From Telmatactis stephensoni (Eukaryota; Cnidaria; Anthozoa; Actiniaria; Isophelliidae), in the NCBI GenBank assembly GCA_029948255.1, contig JALIZF010001794.1:310001-374000 (forward strand): DNA of 64,000 bases, read 5' to 3'. Below, in pieces: positions 55,382 through 64,000 of the stretch. The notes beneath the pieces are model-generated. The model was not told where the DNA came from, ran no database searches, and saw nothing but the letters and a program-made list of their open reading frames with translations. A program made the position numbers and the translations under genes. Each line of letters begins with the position of its first letter. Positions within the stretch are counted from its first letter, which is position 1.

Positions 55382-56165
55382 TCAAGTTAAACAGCCAAGT
55401 GATAATCTCGAAAGTAACAATCTTTGCATAAGGAGACACCACACTGTTGACATTTTGACTTCGACTCTACTGGATAGCCCTTTGGGGTTTTGTGCCCTGC
55501 TTTCTTATACTGTACACACTGCTTCTTTCGGCCATCAATTTATGTTATTACATGTGAGCTTAAATCTTCATTCATAGCAGCAGTGACCTGATGTTGAAGT
55601 TCTCGCTTTCTGCTACTGTAGCTATTGATCAGCTGCTTGGCAAGTTCAAGTTGAAAATGTAGTTGCGGCCTTTTCCTTCATCCTCATAGTTCACACTCTA
55701 AAACATAGGCATTGCAAGCAGAAAGATTAAACAAAAACCAGAAAAGGTATTTATACCACTTTTGGGACTGTCTGCCAACATAGTAGAAGGCTCTAAGTTG
55801 ATCAGCGCGATCAACGCCACCCATGTTTGCCGTGTAGTCATCAGAAACGGCAGGCTTCTCAATCTCAAAATCTATTTCCCGTTTTTTCCGCTGGACTCTT
55901 CGAGACGGCTCACCAGGAGAAATATTTGAAGAAAGGAAAGATACATCTCGTTTGTCATGCCATTTTGTGAATACAATTTTGCCCTTTTGAGCTCGAACAA
56001 TCTGCCCTTGTTTAAGTTTAGATTTGGAGCATGGCGGTAGTCCTTTGCAATTGCAATGTACAGTAGAGCACGCAAATGTGTCTTGAACTTCTAAATGTTC
56101 TAAAAGTCGAGTACTCGAAAAAAAATTGTCAAAATACACATGGTGATTCCTGTTTAAACTAGACG
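55382..56165 (-). pseudogene. piggyBac transposase, catalytic C-terminal half, broken
   Basis: Minus strand. It reads NHHVYFDNFFSSTRLLEHL, GLPPCSKSKLKQGQIV, FTKWHDKRDVSFLSS, NMGGVDRADQLRAFYYVGRQ and WYKYLFWFLFNLSACNAYVL, the signature of piggyBac (DDE_Tnp_1_7) transposases. Catalytic Asp residues sit in FDNFF, HDKRD and GGVDRAD. The frame hits stops at about 55684, but the Cys-rich C-terminal domain can still be read beyond in shifted frames: QLINSYSSRKREL, CQQCGVSLCKDCYF. The N-terminal half is missing here; a piggyBac-type N-terminus lies at 59080-59325 on the same strand, beyond an insertion. Confidence 0.85.
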
Positions 56166-56278
56166 ATCTGCGATCGCTTACATGGGCTTCCTGATTATTT
56201 TCACGCCAAGATCACGTGTGGCAGAATATTAGTCAAATAATTAAAAACAAAATACAAACTATAATTATTGTGGTAAGG

Positions 56279-56637
56279 CAAGAGAGTAAGAGTGTCAGAC
56301 GCCTTGTTAATTTCCATTTGGGGTATTTTTAGAAACATCAAATCTTCGCGCGTTACTCTCACCACAGGAAGCCCACACTTATATAAACTGAATGAAAAGC
56401 AAGAAAAAAATTGTTAGAAACCAATTCAAACTTTTTAAAATGCTCTATAATTGCTTTATTTAACAATTTAAAGGGTTTAAAAAAATAAGTGTATTCATAG
56501 TTTGCTTTTTCATTCAGTTTATGAGTTTGGGTTCCCTATGGCGGGAGTAGCGTGTAGAAATCTGGTGTTTCTAAAAATAGACCAAATGGAAATCAACATG
56601 ACACGCGACCTATTAATCAATTCAGACTCTCTTACTT
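56279..56637. mobile_element. Fold-back MITE at the 3' end of the 2A/protease gene
   Basis: Inverted arms of about 125 bp share ATTTCCATTTGG, TATTTTTAGAAACA, and ACTGAATGAAAA with their complements on the other side. The interior is AT-rich and non-coding. The last codons and stop of the 704-residue reading frame fall in the right arm, so the MITE has replaced the original end of that gene. Confidence 0.75.
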
Positions 56638-58736
56638 ATGCACTCTTTGGAAAGGTTGATGTTTAGTTTAAATTCCTTATATAATGTAGTTGCTGTATTT
56701 TGCATATGATTATTTGATATCAAAGTCTCTAACATTTTCTTACTGTTACATGAATTCTGTAATACTTCCTTGCTTTGCTTGTTACATTGTATTCTTAATT
56801 TGATACCTCCACAAATATCAAGAGATTCTGGTATGTCATGTGCAGTGAAGTTAAATTTAGATGCACTGTTTTCAATTGCTTGTAAAGTATTTGACCTCCA
56901 ATAATTGCAAGGTGCAATGACTGAGTAACAAATAGAATAAAAGGATTTTACAAAAGAACTCTGTAGATTGTTAAGTAATGTTTTTGCTGTATTAATATTT
57001 TTATCAGCTTTTGGATTGTTCTCTATACCTATATCAGCATTAACAATTTTGATTCCTATTAATTCATAAGTTGCTGTTAAGCCATGTAAACTTTGAAAAT
57101 ATCCGACGAGATTGTCTATTGATAAAACATGCAATAGTACACATGTACCTTGTGGGTGACCGTTAATAATCAATATAAATGACCTGTACTGTTGTGATAT
57201 CAATGAATGACAAGCTCTTTGTAGTCCCATACAATATTCATATTCATCAATATTAATAAGATCACCATGCACATTACCTGAGTAGCTTTCACTATAATCT
57301 AGTTGATAATTTTTGTCTAGAACTGTGAGCATTGTAGGTAATTCAGTTAACATTAAGAATGATTGCCGTGCAAGTTGCGACAAACTGCTATAAAGCTCAT
57401 TACCAATAAGCATGATTTGCTGTAAATCATTAGGTGTATTTATTCCTTTCATTTTGTGATATATTAAAGCACAAAGACTCATTGCAATGCATTGTTGCCC
57501 AGCATTTTGCCCAAATATAGTAATACTGCCTTGATTATAAGGTGCTTTTATTGTCTTACTAGGATCAACATAGTGTACTAGTGTTTGAGGGCCGGGGTTT
57601 GTCTCTATGTCATTGCAAAGTTTGTATTTTGTACAATTGCCTTTATGAATTGCACCCTTAAACTCATTGTGTACAAAATAATTACACGAAAACAACTTTA
57701 ACCATCTCCGATATTCTTTTTGTTTACTTGAATACATAAGCTTATGATAACTGTACTTTGCACCATACTGTTTCCGTCTCATAATTGTATGAACAAAGGA
57801 GATGTATTTTCTTTCTGCACTCATGTTTCTACATTTTCTACGTCGTGGCGAAATAACATTATGAACTTCTGAAGATTTAGGTATGTTTTTAAGCACATGA
57901 TGCCATACATATCTCTGCATATTCCTGTTCTTCTGTGAGAAACGACGTAACTTGTTCAATGGTATTCTGCTTGGCTCTCGATCTCGCTTATTACCATGAC
58001 ATTTACACATAACACGAGTACAATTATAATACAAATACTTAGCATAGCGTGATCTAAACTTTTGTATTTTTATTGACACTACAATATCATTACAGTTGTT
58101 GGCATTACAATTTAAATCAGCAGCCTTTTGGAATATATCACAATCATCAAGACAATTTGAAAAGTTTTGATCAAGGTATACAGCGGTCCACGTGCAAAGC
58201 GAAGCACATAAGCTTAAGCTTATAACAATCACGCTTATAAATGTGACAAAAATCTTGCTAAATCCGTGTTGATAAGGTATAAGTGTCATTAAAGCAAATA
58301 TAAGAATCCAGATACTCGCTGAACGAAATATTTTAAGCTTACTTGGAAAAATGAACTGTAGTCGAGTCGTTCGCGTAGGTAAAATATCCAATATGGCGGT
58401 TTTCTTGTTGATCATGCTGGGCTGACCTCGGTAAGCTGTTCGATCTTTGAGATTTTTAAAGTCACATGCAACTGATTTCTCCATGTCACCATGCATACAG
58501 TCAGTTTTCATGTCAGTTGTTGTAGTTTCATGAATTGTATTACAGTTAACAGTAATATTTGAATCATTTGAACTTGCTATCTCATGAGAACTAGTAAGAA
58601 CTTTGCTATCATTGCTAGGAGATTCGTGGACCGGCCCGTTCCGAAAATCACGCTGAACATCTTTTAGTGTGGGCCTACCACAAATATCGTGTGCGTTTGT
58701 GTGTGAGGTCAGCGTTCTAGGATTGATTTCCTTCAT
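56622..58736 (-). CDS. Membrane-anchored 2A/cysteine-protease-like protein, mobile-element type
   Basis: 704 codons on the minus strand from an ATG at 58736. Residues 1-130 are polar and Thr/Ser/Asn-rich. About 138-188 form two hydrophobic segments (SIWILIFALMTLIPY; IFVTFISVIVISLSLCASLC), likely a membrane hairpin. About 190-375 are Cys/His- and Arg-rich. Residues 376-383 are DIETNPGP, the 2A ribosome-skipping motif, predicting release at Gly382/Pro383. The downstream product (GSITIFGQNAGQQCIAMSLC, then ELYSSLSQLARQSFLMLTEL) resembles papain-like/peptidase C76-type proteases found in invertebrate and fish transposons; Cys416 would be the nucleophile. The expected Asp-Ser-His segment seems absent, as FILIIN runs straight into GHPQGTCVLL, so this copy may be inactive. 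The C-terminus (580-704) is unrecognised and cut by a MITE. Confidence 0.65.
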   Translation of the reverse strand: MKEINPRTLTSHTNAHDICGRPTLKDVQRDFRNGPVHESPSNDSKVLTSSHEIASSNDSNITVNCNTIHETTTTDMKTDCMHGDMEKSVACDFKNLKDRTAYRGQPSMINKKTAILDILPTRTTRLQFIFPSKLKIFRSASIWILIFALMTLIPYQHGFSKIFVTFISVIVISLSLCASLCTWTAVYLDQNFSNCLDDCDIFQKAADLNCNANNCNDIVVSIKIQKFRSRYAKYLYYNCTRVMCKCHGNKRDREPSRIPLNKLRRFSQKNRNMQRYVWHHVLKNIPKSSEVHNVISPRRRKCRNMSAERKYISFVHTIMRRKQYGAKYSYHKLMYSSKQKEYRRWLKLFSCNYFVHNEFKGAIHKGNCTKYKLCNDIETNPGPQTLVHYVDPSKTIKAPYNQGSITIFGQNAGQQCIAMSLCALIYHKMKGINTPNDLQQIMLIGNELYSSLSQLARQSFLMLTELPTMLTVLDKNYQLDYSESYSGNVHGDLINIDEYEYCMGLQRACHSLISQQYRSFILIINGHPQGTCVLLHVLSIDNLVGYFQSLHGLTATYELIGIKIVNADIGIENNPKADKNINTAKTLLNNLQSSFVKSFYSICYSVIAPCNYWRSNTLQAIENSASKFNFTAHDIPESLDICGGIKLRIQCNKQSKEVLQNSCNSKKMLETLISNNHMQNTATTLYKEFKLNINLSKECISKRV

Positions 58737-58853
58737 GTCCGACTCCGTCTTTCTTTAACTTCAACCTTTGTTCCCTTCGAGTACAAGAGTAAAGTTCAAG
58801 ACCGAAAGGGAGTCGAAGCAACGTCAGACAATAGATGTCAGAAAAGCTGACAT

Positions 58854-58966
58854 CACTATAGCAACGGAGTCACAAATCCCACCCGAGCCCTCCGGGGACG
58901 GGGCTCCTCACTATAGCAACGGAGTCACAAATTCCTCCCGAGCCCTCCGGGGACGGGGCTCCTTTT
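58854..58966. repeat. Two 57-bp GC-rich direct repeats upstream of the 2A gene
   Basis: CTATAGCAACGGAGTCACAA recurs at a 57-base offset, each copy followed by a GC-rich hairpin GAGCCCTCCGGGGACGGGGCTC-type stem (GAGCCC pairs with GGGCTC). It lies 120-230 bases upstream of the 2A gene's ATG on its 5' side and is strikingly GC-rich for this window. Possible promoter or 5' leader repeat; inferred. Confidence 0.75.
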
Positions 58967-59077
58967 TGAAGCGTAAGAGTCACCACGAAGAACACGAAGA
59001 TCCAGCGGTAATTTTCGACATGGTCTCACTGCTACGCAGGAAGCCCATGTAATAAGGCTTTACCATATTCATAACTA

Positions 59078-59325
59078 CATGATAGCCAAGCCTGTGGGTG
59101 AGCTTTTGCCCGTCACTGCCCGTATAGTCTCCCACAAGTCTTCATCTTCATCCTCGGACTCTTCAGAGTCATTTTCCTCGCTTTCACTTGAGTCAGATAC
59201 TGGTCTAAGACCATCAAAATCTATATCAGTCTTCTTCATCTTCGAGAACATCTTTATCGTCAGAATTTCCAAAAATTGCTCGAAATTCTTCCTCTGTAAC
59301 TTCGGGTATTAAATCTGCCATATTG
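59078..59325 (-). pseudogene. piggyBac transposase N-terminus, frameshifted
   Basis: On the minus strand MADLIPEVTEEEFRAIFGNS starts at about 59320, then a shift near 59230 leads to DIDFDGLRPVSDSSESEEND and SEESEDEDEDLWETI. An acidic, Ser/Glu-rich N-terminus beginning 'M-A-D-x-I' precedes the catalytic core in many invertebrate piggyBac transposases. The matching catalytic half is at 55382-56165 on the same strand, across the 2A-gene insertion. Confidence 0.55.
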
Positions 59326-59329
59326 TTTC

Positions 59330-60750
59330 GATTGGCATTCGTGCACTTTGACTTTTTCATTGCCCCACACTACCCTAGTAAACTGTTAAATTTCTGCGCA
59401 GTTGCTTGAATTTCATTGGTTAATAAACAAAGAATAAGCTCACGACAATAATGACACATAAATTTCCACATGGGGAGAGGGAAAGTACAAAAATTAGAAC
59501 ATGATATTCACGGCCTGTTATGGCCGGTCTGGGAAAAACGTGATGTGTTTGACCGGCCGGCTACAGCCGGCTTGGGAGTGGAAGGGTTCATATAAATTTA
59601 CTTTGTTAATGTTGAATATTTAAATGAAGTTGAAAATGTTTTCTGTAAATAGTTTATTTGCTGATAAATCTGAAATGAACTTTTTGAAGCCTTGATACAA
59701 TGTTGTTAATATATATTATGCCCATCTAAATAAGTGATTGACATTCATTCTGTCAACATGACTGTAAATAGTATCTTTTGAATGATTTGTTCATGTTGAA
59801 TAAATAATAACCTCTTACACTTTTTATTTAGCAAAAATTGTTGCTGATTTTGGCTGGTAACTAGTATTTACATCTTAATTGATCTATCAATAATTTTTAC
59901 ACTTGTACATTCAAAACAAATTATCACTAGCATATCAAGCAAAAATATTAAGTCGTTTGAGAGATATTTTGGAAATAATTTCAAAATAGACATTATGGCA
60001 ATGTTTATCAAAAGTTGCCAGTAAAGAAAAAGAGATATCTTCACTTTGGAAGAGAGTTAAGAATAACCATTTAGTCACTTTGAAGTGCACAAGCAAAGGC
60101 TTCTTTACAGTGTCCTGAGTAGGAATCAGGTGGTTTCGCTTCTCAACTCTTTCGCTTCCAAGACATAGAGTCCATTCGCCCAACCTTTCGCTTCTTAATA
60201 AGAAATACGGTAATATACTATGTAAAAGAATCAAGGATATAAAATGTTTTGTTTGATATAAGAACATAGTAAATGAAAAGTAAAATGTCACCACACATAC
60301 TAGTAAAGATCTATTTTATGCCGCGAAGTTGTCATCATCGAAAAGGCCAAGAAGTGAAACGACTGTAAAACAATGCAGTTAGAGAAATCTTATAAAACTT
60401 GTTTATTTCTCAAAAAACTATTATATTTGTGACTGGATCATGATTACTGGGTGATGACTAGGCAATATTTTTAGCAAGGGAAGCCAGGTAGGTCAACTCG
60501 GGCATGTCTGAGTTCGGAGTGCATTCACGGAAGCGAAGGACCCAAACAACTATTTAAAACATGCCGAAAAAAAGCGACTACCTTCAGTCAAATCAGTAGG
60601 TCCCTCATTGCTATCCAAGATGTTTTGGTATTTTAGACCATTTGTTTTCTTATCAAAAGTAAGTGAAGGTTATCTTGAACATCATTTTAGTTAATTTCAA
60701 CTAAGGATTGTATGGAGGCAACAGCACTGTTTTCTACGGCGGCCAAGAGC
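59330..60750. other. No gene seen
   Basis: AT-rich with a GGCCGG-containing patch at 59510-59580. A minus-strand frame at 59935-60294 has no recognisable content. Nothing else supported. Confidence 0.5.
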
Positions 60751-61250
60751 AGCAATAAAAAAATGACAAAAAGTCAAAGTAAAAAATCTCAAAATGGAAA
60801 AAAGTCAAAGTGAAAAATGTCAAAATGAAAAAAAAGTCCGAACGTGAAAAAAAAAAAAAAGAAAAACATTAAAAATCACAAAAAGCCAAAGTGAAAAATG
60901 GCAAAATGAAAAAAAGTTAAAGTGAAAAATGTCAAATTGACAAAAAGTCCGAACGTGATTTTTGTTAGAATGAAAAAAATGTCAAAGTGAAATATATCCA
61001 AATGACAAAAAGTCAAAGTGAAAAAATGTCAAATTGACAAAAAGTCAAAGTGAAAAAAGTGAAAACGACATTTTGTCTTCAGGCGATTTGTCACGAAGGC
61101 ACAAAGCACTCACGACAAAAAGTCAAATGACCAAAAGTCAAAGTCAGATTCAAAACTTCCAGGCATTCCTTGTAACAAAACCAAAAGGACTGGGTCGGAC
61201 GGAGAGTAACATGATCCATTTGATCCATTCTTGATTCCCACCCTGCAACA

Positions 61251-61343
61251 ATGGAAAGTATCCATGCCATTATGGATGCAATAGACTTTGCAGGCATGGA
61301 TTTGCTACAGAAAGACATCCCTGCGCTTCTAAACACAAACAAG
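61251..61343 (+). CDS. First exon of an unknown gene inside the fold-back element
   Basis: An ATG at 61251 and 31 codons (MESIHAIMDAIDFAGMDLLQ ...) ending exactly at a donor AAG|GTAAAC. It is followed by an intron of 357 bases to a good acceptor. The peptide is helical-looking, with regular Ile/Leu/Met spacing. Not recognised. Confidence 0.5.
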
Positions 61344-61700
61344 GTAAACACTGAATTTCTGGTTCCTTTTGTGTTTATTAAACACGAGAGAAGCGACTTT
61401 AATAGCTTTTTATACCGATCAAACTAGGTTTGAAGTGCACCTCATTTACTTTTCGTGCATCACCACGTGTTAAAATATAGTCTATAAGCTTATGTTAAGC
61501 TTATGTTATATACACAGTATATATTTGCCTTAAGGTTGCACCCTTTCTCTCAGAGATTTGACCTTTTTTTTGTCAGTTTTTCTTAGTTTTTACTGAATTC
61601 TTTCAACTGTCGTGTCGAGCTTCTTATTTGAATGATAGCTAGATCAGTCATATTTTTTCATATGTTTATTCATTTCACTTCATTAAAATTATTTCTACAG

Positions 61701-61788
61701 ATCACTGATGTAGAGCAATTCATCAAACTCGACAAAGTCGATCTCGAACGAGACATACAATACCACAGCGATTTAAGGAAAATACAAG
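61701..61788 (+). CDS. Second exon of the unknown gene
   Basis: Acceptor ATTATTTCTACAG ends at 61700; the frame from exon 1 continues in phase (ITDVEQFIKLDKVDLERDIQ) to a donor CAAG|GTAATT at 61788/61789. No third exon was recognised before the right arm begins. The two in-phase exons with matching splice sites are good evidence of a real, perhaps captured, gene fragment. Confidence 0.5.
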
Positions 61789-62019
61789 GTAATTTAAAGT
61801 GCCTATAATGCCCAGCCACGCAAATGATCTCTTAAAATGACTTATGGCCTCTTCAACATATTTTGAACAGTGAGTTCTTCAATCTCTTTTGCTTGAACAG
61901 TTGGAGATTAAAGCAAATTTTGTGCACCCTGTGGAAAAATTGTGAGAACTCTCGTGAACTGAGCCTGCCCAGTATTAATTGTTATTTTATGCTTTTTTGT
62001 GAAAAATACTATGTACTCT

Positions 62020-62054
<35 letters not shown>

Positions 62055-63004
62055 CGCTCAAGGTTATGCCGTATGCCTGTACAAAATAATGACTAGCAAC
62101 AGCCAAACTCAAAAAAGGTAGACAAAATGGAATGGCCATGTGTATGTCAAAATAACCTCGCTCTCGAAAATAAGACAATATTGTTTTATAAAATGGAAAC
62201 AGAAATAGAATGTACACATGTTGATATGCTCACCCCCAAGTGATGTCAAACTTTTTCTTCAGCCTTTTCACAATTATAGCTGGACGTACGTTCGCTCATA
62301 CAAGATCCTCCACAAAGTGCTTCACTGTGGCATGTTCTGTGGTCGATACAGATTAATTAGCTAAGTAAAGCCTGGACTCCAAAACAAAACACACTAAAAT
62401 AACCAATCTTACCTTCAACACTGCTTATTTGAGGTCTTCTTCCCATAATTTTAATAAAAAAACATGGAAAGTCAACCTCAGGAAAACCTCAGCCGAACAA
62501 AGCTGAACTACTCTCAGCCCGACCCAGTCCTTTTGGTTTTGTTACAAGGAACGCCTGGAAGTTTTGAATCTGACTTTGACTTTTTGTCATTTTGACATTT
62601 TTTCACTTTGACTTTTTGTCATTTTGACATTTTTTCACTTTGACTTTTTGTCATTTTGACATTTTTTCACTTTGACTTTTTGTCATTCTGACATTTTTCA
62701 CTTTGACTTTTTGTCATTTTCACATTTTTTCACTTTGACTTTTTGTCATTTTGACATTTTTCACTTTGACTTTTTGTCATTTTCACATTTTTTCACTTTG
62801 ACTTTTTTTTTTCATTCTGACAACAGGACAAAAAAACACGTTCGGAGTTTTTGTCAATTTGTCATTTTTCACTTTGACTTTTTTCATTTTGCCATTTTTC
62901 ACTTTGACTTTTTGTGATTTTTAATTTTTTCTTTTTTTTTTTCACGTTCGGACTTTTTGTCATTTTTACAAAAATAATATCCTCTATATACTATGAATTA
63001 TGGT

Positions 63005-63180
63005 AAAGAGTAGCTTAGAGGATATTACATGGCTGCGCAGAGATATGGAATTTATCTTCGAAGTGTTCAATTTGATATCTCACAGTGAGCGCAGCGAATG
63101 AGTGAGATATCAAATTTGAAACACGAGAAGATAAATTCCATATCTCCAAGCGGTCATGTAATTTACTTTTTATCATATAA
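63005..63180. mobile_element. Palindromic MITE with GAGATATC arms
   Basis: An imperfect palindrome centred near 63090: AGATATGGAATTTATCTTCG on the left matches the complement of AGATAAATTCCATATCTCC on the right, and inner TTTGATATCTCAC pairs with GTGAGATATCAAA. The outer TATTACATG and CATGTAAT also pair. No genes. Confidence 0.8.
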
Positions 63181-63538
63181 CAATCAGTGGTACAACACAC
63201 AGATTTTCTCTTTTAGTTTTATAACTGAGTAACTATAAGCGCGCACCGAAACAGGGCCCGACAACAATTGAACATTTGAATGTTTTTGAAGATTTATTTA
63301 CGTTCATTTTATAACAAAAATTGCAGTAAACATCATTTGTTACAACTGTGAAAAGAATACTTCTCACAAAGAGTACGGTTTTTTTTTTCAAAACAACAAA
63401 AAGTGCTCAAATAAGGAAGTAGCAAACTCGAAAGTTTCATATACCTGACTTCTTATATAAAATCTTAATTCATAATGTACCGTTTGCCAATGGGCTTTCA
63501 CTTCAGCGAAATCAAATGAACAATCATTTTTTGTTTAA

Positions 63539-63993
63539 AGTGCCCCTAACCCCTAAATTGAAATTCTGAGAATCGTTTCTTCATGAATAGAAATGTTTAA
63601 TGGTGAAATATCTCCGGATAAAATCATCTCCTTTCGGAGCATTAAGCATTTGAAGTCGGAAAATGCAAATGAGGTGATGTAAATAAAGGAATTTGCATGA
63701 TTTTGTATCCAATTTGAAACAAGTGTGTTTGAGTTGGGTGGCAAAAACATTCACCAAACTTTGTACTTTAGCAATGAATATGTTTTGCAAATCAAAAAAT
63801 GGTATAAAATTCATCTCTAGTGGTTTTGTATATTTAAGTAGTCCTTTTTCTACGTCATCTCATTTGCATTTTCAGATTTCAAATGCTTAATTCTCAGAAA
63901 GGAGATTATTTTATCCTGAAATATTTAACCATAAGGCTTTTCCATTAATGAAGAAACGATTATCAAAATTTCAATTTTGGGGTTAGGGGCACT
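63539..63993. mobile_element. MITE with TTAA target duplication and AGTGCCCCTAACCCC ends
   Basis: TTAA at 63535-63538 and 63994-63997 flank perfect 15-bp inverted ends; weaker pairing continues inward (AGAATCGTTTCTTCAT against ATGAAGAAACGAT). The interior holds AT-rich non-coding sequence with two CTCATTTGCAT/ATGCAAATGAG motifs in inverted orientation. The TTAA choice suggests mobilisation by a piggyBac- or Kolobok-type transposase; piggyBac remnants exist at 55-59 kb. Confidence 0.85.
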
Positions 63994-64000
63994 TTAAGCT

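Larger units (their letters stand above)
56178..59052 (-). mobile_element. Candidate insertion carrying the 2A/protease gene, TTACATGGGCTTCCTG ends
   Basis: TTACATGGGCTTCCTG at 56178-56193 and its exact reverse complement at 59037-59052 face each other across 2.9 kb. The interval holds the 704-codon gene and a nested MITE, and is flanked on both outer sides by piggyBac transposase fragments in the same orientation. A target duplication was not found, and part of piggyBac between its N- and C-terminal pieces is missing, so an insertion with deletion or a rearranged locus are both possible. Confidence 0.5.
60760..62960. mobile_element. Foldback (FB-like) element with minisatellite arms and captured exons
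   Basis: The left arm (about 60760-61203) and right arm (about 62517-62960) are inverted copies. Their outer parts consist of many tandem copies of a 31-32-base unit (GTCAAAGTGAAAAATGTC, then AAAATGACAAAAA); the inner parts share TTCCAGGCATTCCTTGTAAC and AAAACCAAAAGGACTGGGTC with the complement. The centre (61204-62516) contains two spliced exons. Long inverted repeats built of short tandem repeats are the defining structure of Drosophila FB elements; kinship by descent is not shown. Confidence 0.75.

Noticed and set aside
58768..59052. Plus-strand 94-codon frame upstream of the 2A gene
   Set aside because: Formed by the 57-bp direct repeats (duplicated peptide NSSRALRGRGS-type); more likely leader or promoter sequence.
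60760..61150. Regular repeats resembling a CRISPR array
   Set aside because: Units are contiguous without unique spacers and recur inverted 1.3 kb away; the genome is eukaryotic. It is a minisatellite arm.
62672..62917. Repetitive Phe/His-rich open frame
   Set aside because: It is only the translation of the T-rich minisatellite arm of the fold-back element.
1..64000. Bacterial or viral genome origin
   Set aside because: Introns, LINE, DIRS, MITEs and low gene density all indicate animal nuclear DNA.

Overview
The window looks like a transposon-rich, gene-poor stretch of an animal nuclear genome, most likely an anthozoan cnidarian (coral or sea anemone). That is an inference from what is here: AT-rich DNA, introns with GT/AG borders, a short TTAGGG run, DIRS-type tyrosine-recombinase retrotransposons, Harbinger and piggyBac transposases, a jockey/CR1-like LINE, many palindromic MITEs, and a 2A 'NPGP' protein of the kind seen in invertebrate transposons. 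There is no sign of bacterial organisation. No ordinary single-copy host gene could be identified with confidence.

Layout. Positions 1-10498 are a head-to-tail array of a 3728-bp unit (about 2.8 copies, almost identical) carrying exon-like pieces of an unrecognised, possibly transposon-derived gene; a diverged paralogue of one exon sits near 14.8 kb. Positions 10.5-17.9 kb are mostly non-coding with small fold-back elements. At 17.9-24.4 kb a Harbinger-type transposase gene is cut in two by a nearly intact DIRS retrotransposon (Gag-like, RT/RNase H/methyltransferase-like, tyrosine recombinase; inverted terminal repeats), with a roughly 280-bp DIRS-derived palindrome at its right side. At 25-29 kb there is a decayed DUF3504 (Crypton-like/KIAA1958-like) fragment and a 1.66-kb fold-back element with TTAA target duplication. 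At 31.6-36.8 kb there is a nest: an RPA-like pseudo-exon, a palindromic MITE, a TIR element with a second DUF3504 fragment which is itself split by a CAGGGTCCG-ended element, all next to or inside a shredded LINE reverse transcriptase.

Positions 40.0-42.9 kb hold a TIR-bounded repeat element with internal subrepeats (another copy near 29.7 kb). Positions 43.0-46.95 kb hold a second, broken DIRS element. From 48.3 to 54.3 kb there are a local duplication, a C2H2 zinc-finger exon, an RPA-like OB-fold/zinc-ribbon gene with frameshifts, two LINE ORF1 fragments and a Mutator-like MITE with 9-bp target duplications. At 55.4-59.3 kb a piggyBac transposase is separated into an N-terminal and a C-terminal piece by an insertion that encodes a 704-residue protein with two membrane segments, a 2A ribosome-skipping motif and a cysteine-protease-like domain. 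From 60.75 to 62.96 kb lies a fold-back element whose long arms are built of a 31-32-bp minisatellite and which encloses two spliced exons of an unknown gene. Two palindromic MITEs close the window.

How the parts work together: most coding material belongs to selfish elements. The DIRS proteins act as a set (Gag-like particle protein, reverse transcriptase/RNase H, tyrosine recombinase for integration of a circular copy). The transposases (Harbinger, piggyBac) and the DUF3504 and LINE pieces are relics. The insertion order can be read from interruptions: Harbinger before DIRS; DUF3504 element before the CAGGGTCCG element; piggyBac before, or rearranged with, the 2A element; and the 2A ORF is cut at its 3' end by a MITE.
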